Shown in pieces: positions 63,047 to 64,000 of a stretch of DNA of 64,000 nt (position 1 is its first letter; each line of letters opens with the position of its first letter). A model generated the notes under the pieces. That model was not told the DNA's origin, searched no databases, and saw nothing but the letters and a program-made list of their open reading frames with translations. Source of the DNA: Azospirillum oryzae (lineage in GTDB: Bacteria; Pseudomonadota; Alphaproteobacteria; Azospirillales; Azospirillaceae). The position numbers and the translations under genes are program-made. Location of the stretch: positions 371,501 to 435,500 of the forward strand of contig NZ_FXAK01000008.1 of the NCBI RefSeq assembly GCF_900177515.1, written 5' to 3'.

Positions 63047-64000
63047 TCAGAACGGCTTGAAGAACGGATCGTCGCCCTCGGACGCGAAATCGACGACGGG
63101 CTTCGGGAAGCACTTCAGGTGCTCCGGCTCGAATGGGAGCTGCGGCAGATGCTGCGTCACGATGGCGGCCACGGTGTGGGCCTGCTCCACGTCGCGGGCA
63201 CGCTTCACCGGATCGCGCCCGTCGTCCTTCGTCCCCAGCCAGAGCTTGTAGAGGGCGAAGGCACGGGGGTCGGGGCAAGCCATCGGCACGGGCTGGCCGT
63301 CCTCGCCGACGGCGGTCGCCTCGAACTTTGGCGCGTTGGCGACCCACTTCATGTTCGCGATCGACGAGGCCAGCAGGTCGCCCTCGCCGAACCCTTCCCG
63401 CTCGTCCCGCCAGGGCGGGTTCGCCGCGGCCTTGATGAGATCGACGTAGTAGCCGTCGCGGTTGACGGCCCGGAATGACGCCTCGTCCGCCTTTTTGAAG
63501 CTGCGGTCAACCGAGCGCAGGACGTCGATGACGCTGGCGGGTTCCTCGCCGGTCACCGTCAGCCGTAGCCTCGCCCGCGCCTCCATCAGGATACCGAGGT
63601 CGCCGGTCGCCAGCAGGTCCGTCCGCACGAAAACCCCGGCCGCCGCCTCGTAGGCGTAGATCGCGTTGGTCCCGGCGATGTAGACGTTGTGCCCGAGCAG
63701 CCCTTCGCGATCGAGCCGCCGGAGGATCTTCGAGGCGATGGTCGGGACGCGGCCGAGATCGACCGCCCGGTTCAGCCGGGCCTGCTCGGACAGCCTCCGC
63801 GACAGCGAGTCCAACCGCTCCTTGGCCTCCTCCTTCCCCGTGCGGAACTCCTGGTAAATCCGCTCCGTCTCGGGCGAGCGCGGCCCGAGGCTCCGCATCT
63901 TGCGGACCCTGGTGCCGGGATCGTCGAACACCTTCACCAGGTAATCCGATCCCTTCTCCTCCTTCCAAGACAGGCTGCCCGCGTACCCGGCCCGGCGTCG
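63047..64000 (-). CDS. GSU2403-like nucleotidyltransferase-fold protein, cut by the window edge
   Basis: The frame is open to the right edge (…GSLSWKEEKGSDYLVK before VFDDPGTR), so the start lies outside; 317 codons are visible. Features: a coiled-coil-like helical stretch (about 30-70 from VFDD), then HNVYIAGTNAIYAYEAAAGVFVR and DLGILMEARARLRL, the degenerate nucleotidyltransferase core, and a C-terminal helical domain ending …DFASEGDDPFFKPF. I recognise it as the GSU2403-type family only in general appearance. Function unknown; related folds occur in toxin-antitoxin (AbiEii-like) and defence proteins. Confidence 0.7.
   Translation of the reverse strand, partial: RRRAGYAGSLSWKEEKGSDYLVKVFDDPGTRVRKMRSLGPRSPETERIYQEFRTGKEEAKERLDSLSRRLSEQARLNRAVDLGRVPTIASKILRRLDREGLLGHNVYIAGTNAIYAYEAAAGVFVRTDLLATGDLGILMEARARLRLTVTGEEPASVIDVLRSVDRSFKKADEASFRAVNRDGYYVDLIKAAANPPWRDEREGFGEGDLLASSIANMKWVANAPKFEATAVGEDGQPVPMACPDPRAFALYKLWLGTKDDGRDPVKRARDVEQAHTVAAIVTQHLPQLPFEPEHLKCFPKPVVDFASEGDDPFFKPF

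Overview
This is a high-GC, densely packed stretch with many 4-base start/stop overlaps. It looks like a Rhodospirillales alphaproteobacterium, most likely Azospirillum or a close relative. The reasons are an intact A. brasilense-type non-phosphorylative L-arabinose pathway, a ChvE/SbpA sugar-binding protein with GguA/GguB and a GbpR-like LysR regulator, and assimilatory nitrate genes behind sigma-54 promoters. The assignment is inference from gene content; no rRNA or other species marker is present.

Layout. (1) 1-9960, plus strand: the tail of a PgtC-like binding protein, a sensor kinase and a sigma-54 activator (PgtB/PgtA-like), then a complete AfuABC-like ABC importer behind a sigma-54 promoter, then two phosphatases. 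Together they look like a system that senses, imports and dephosphorylates organophosphate esters. (2) 10008-29339: an L-arabinose region. The minus-strand operon chvE-gguA-gguB-araA-araC carries import, dehydrogenase and dehydratase genes. gbpR is divergent from plus-strand araB-araD-araE, followed by a porin, a second sugar ABC importer (ytfQRT-yjfF) and galM. The pathway L-arabinose -> lactone -> arabonate -> 2-keto-3-deoxyarabonate -> 2-oxoglutarate semialdehyde -> 2-oxoglutarate is complete. A shared bipartite element precedes chvE, araB and ytfQ. (3) 29450-33903: a phospholipase D, five tRNA genes (Leu, Ala, Asp, Gly, Val), then a coupled pair made of a membrane patatin with a GAF-like tail and a 125-residue unknown protein. 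(4) 33987-46643: an aldo/keto reductase, then nitrate uptake (nrtA, nrtB, fused nrtC/D; minus) divergent from nirB-nirD-nasA-sumT (plus). Both promoters are sigma-54 type, and both leaders contain paired hexaloop hairpins of the ANTAR (NasT) type. (5) 46572-51182: an NlpC/P60 peptidase, a saccharopine-dehydrogenase-like enzyme, a potassium channel and an alginate-export-like outer-membrane barrel. (6) 51283-62978: a divergent glycan cassette. Minus: ino1, histidine phosphatase, methyltransferase, and a glycoside hydrolase whose barrel strands are in circularly permuted order. Plus: two sugar-nucleotide epimerase-like proteins, a B12-binding radical SAM protein and four glycosyltransferases. 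(7) The right edge cuts a GSU2403-like nucleotidyltransferase-fold gene.

Main points of interest: the twin NasT-type leaders facing each other, the three-promoter arabinose element, the permuted glycosidase within an uncharacterised glycan cassette, and the patatin-GAF two-gene unit beside the tRNA array. Four copies of a G/C-rich paired inverted repeat sit between or inside operons.
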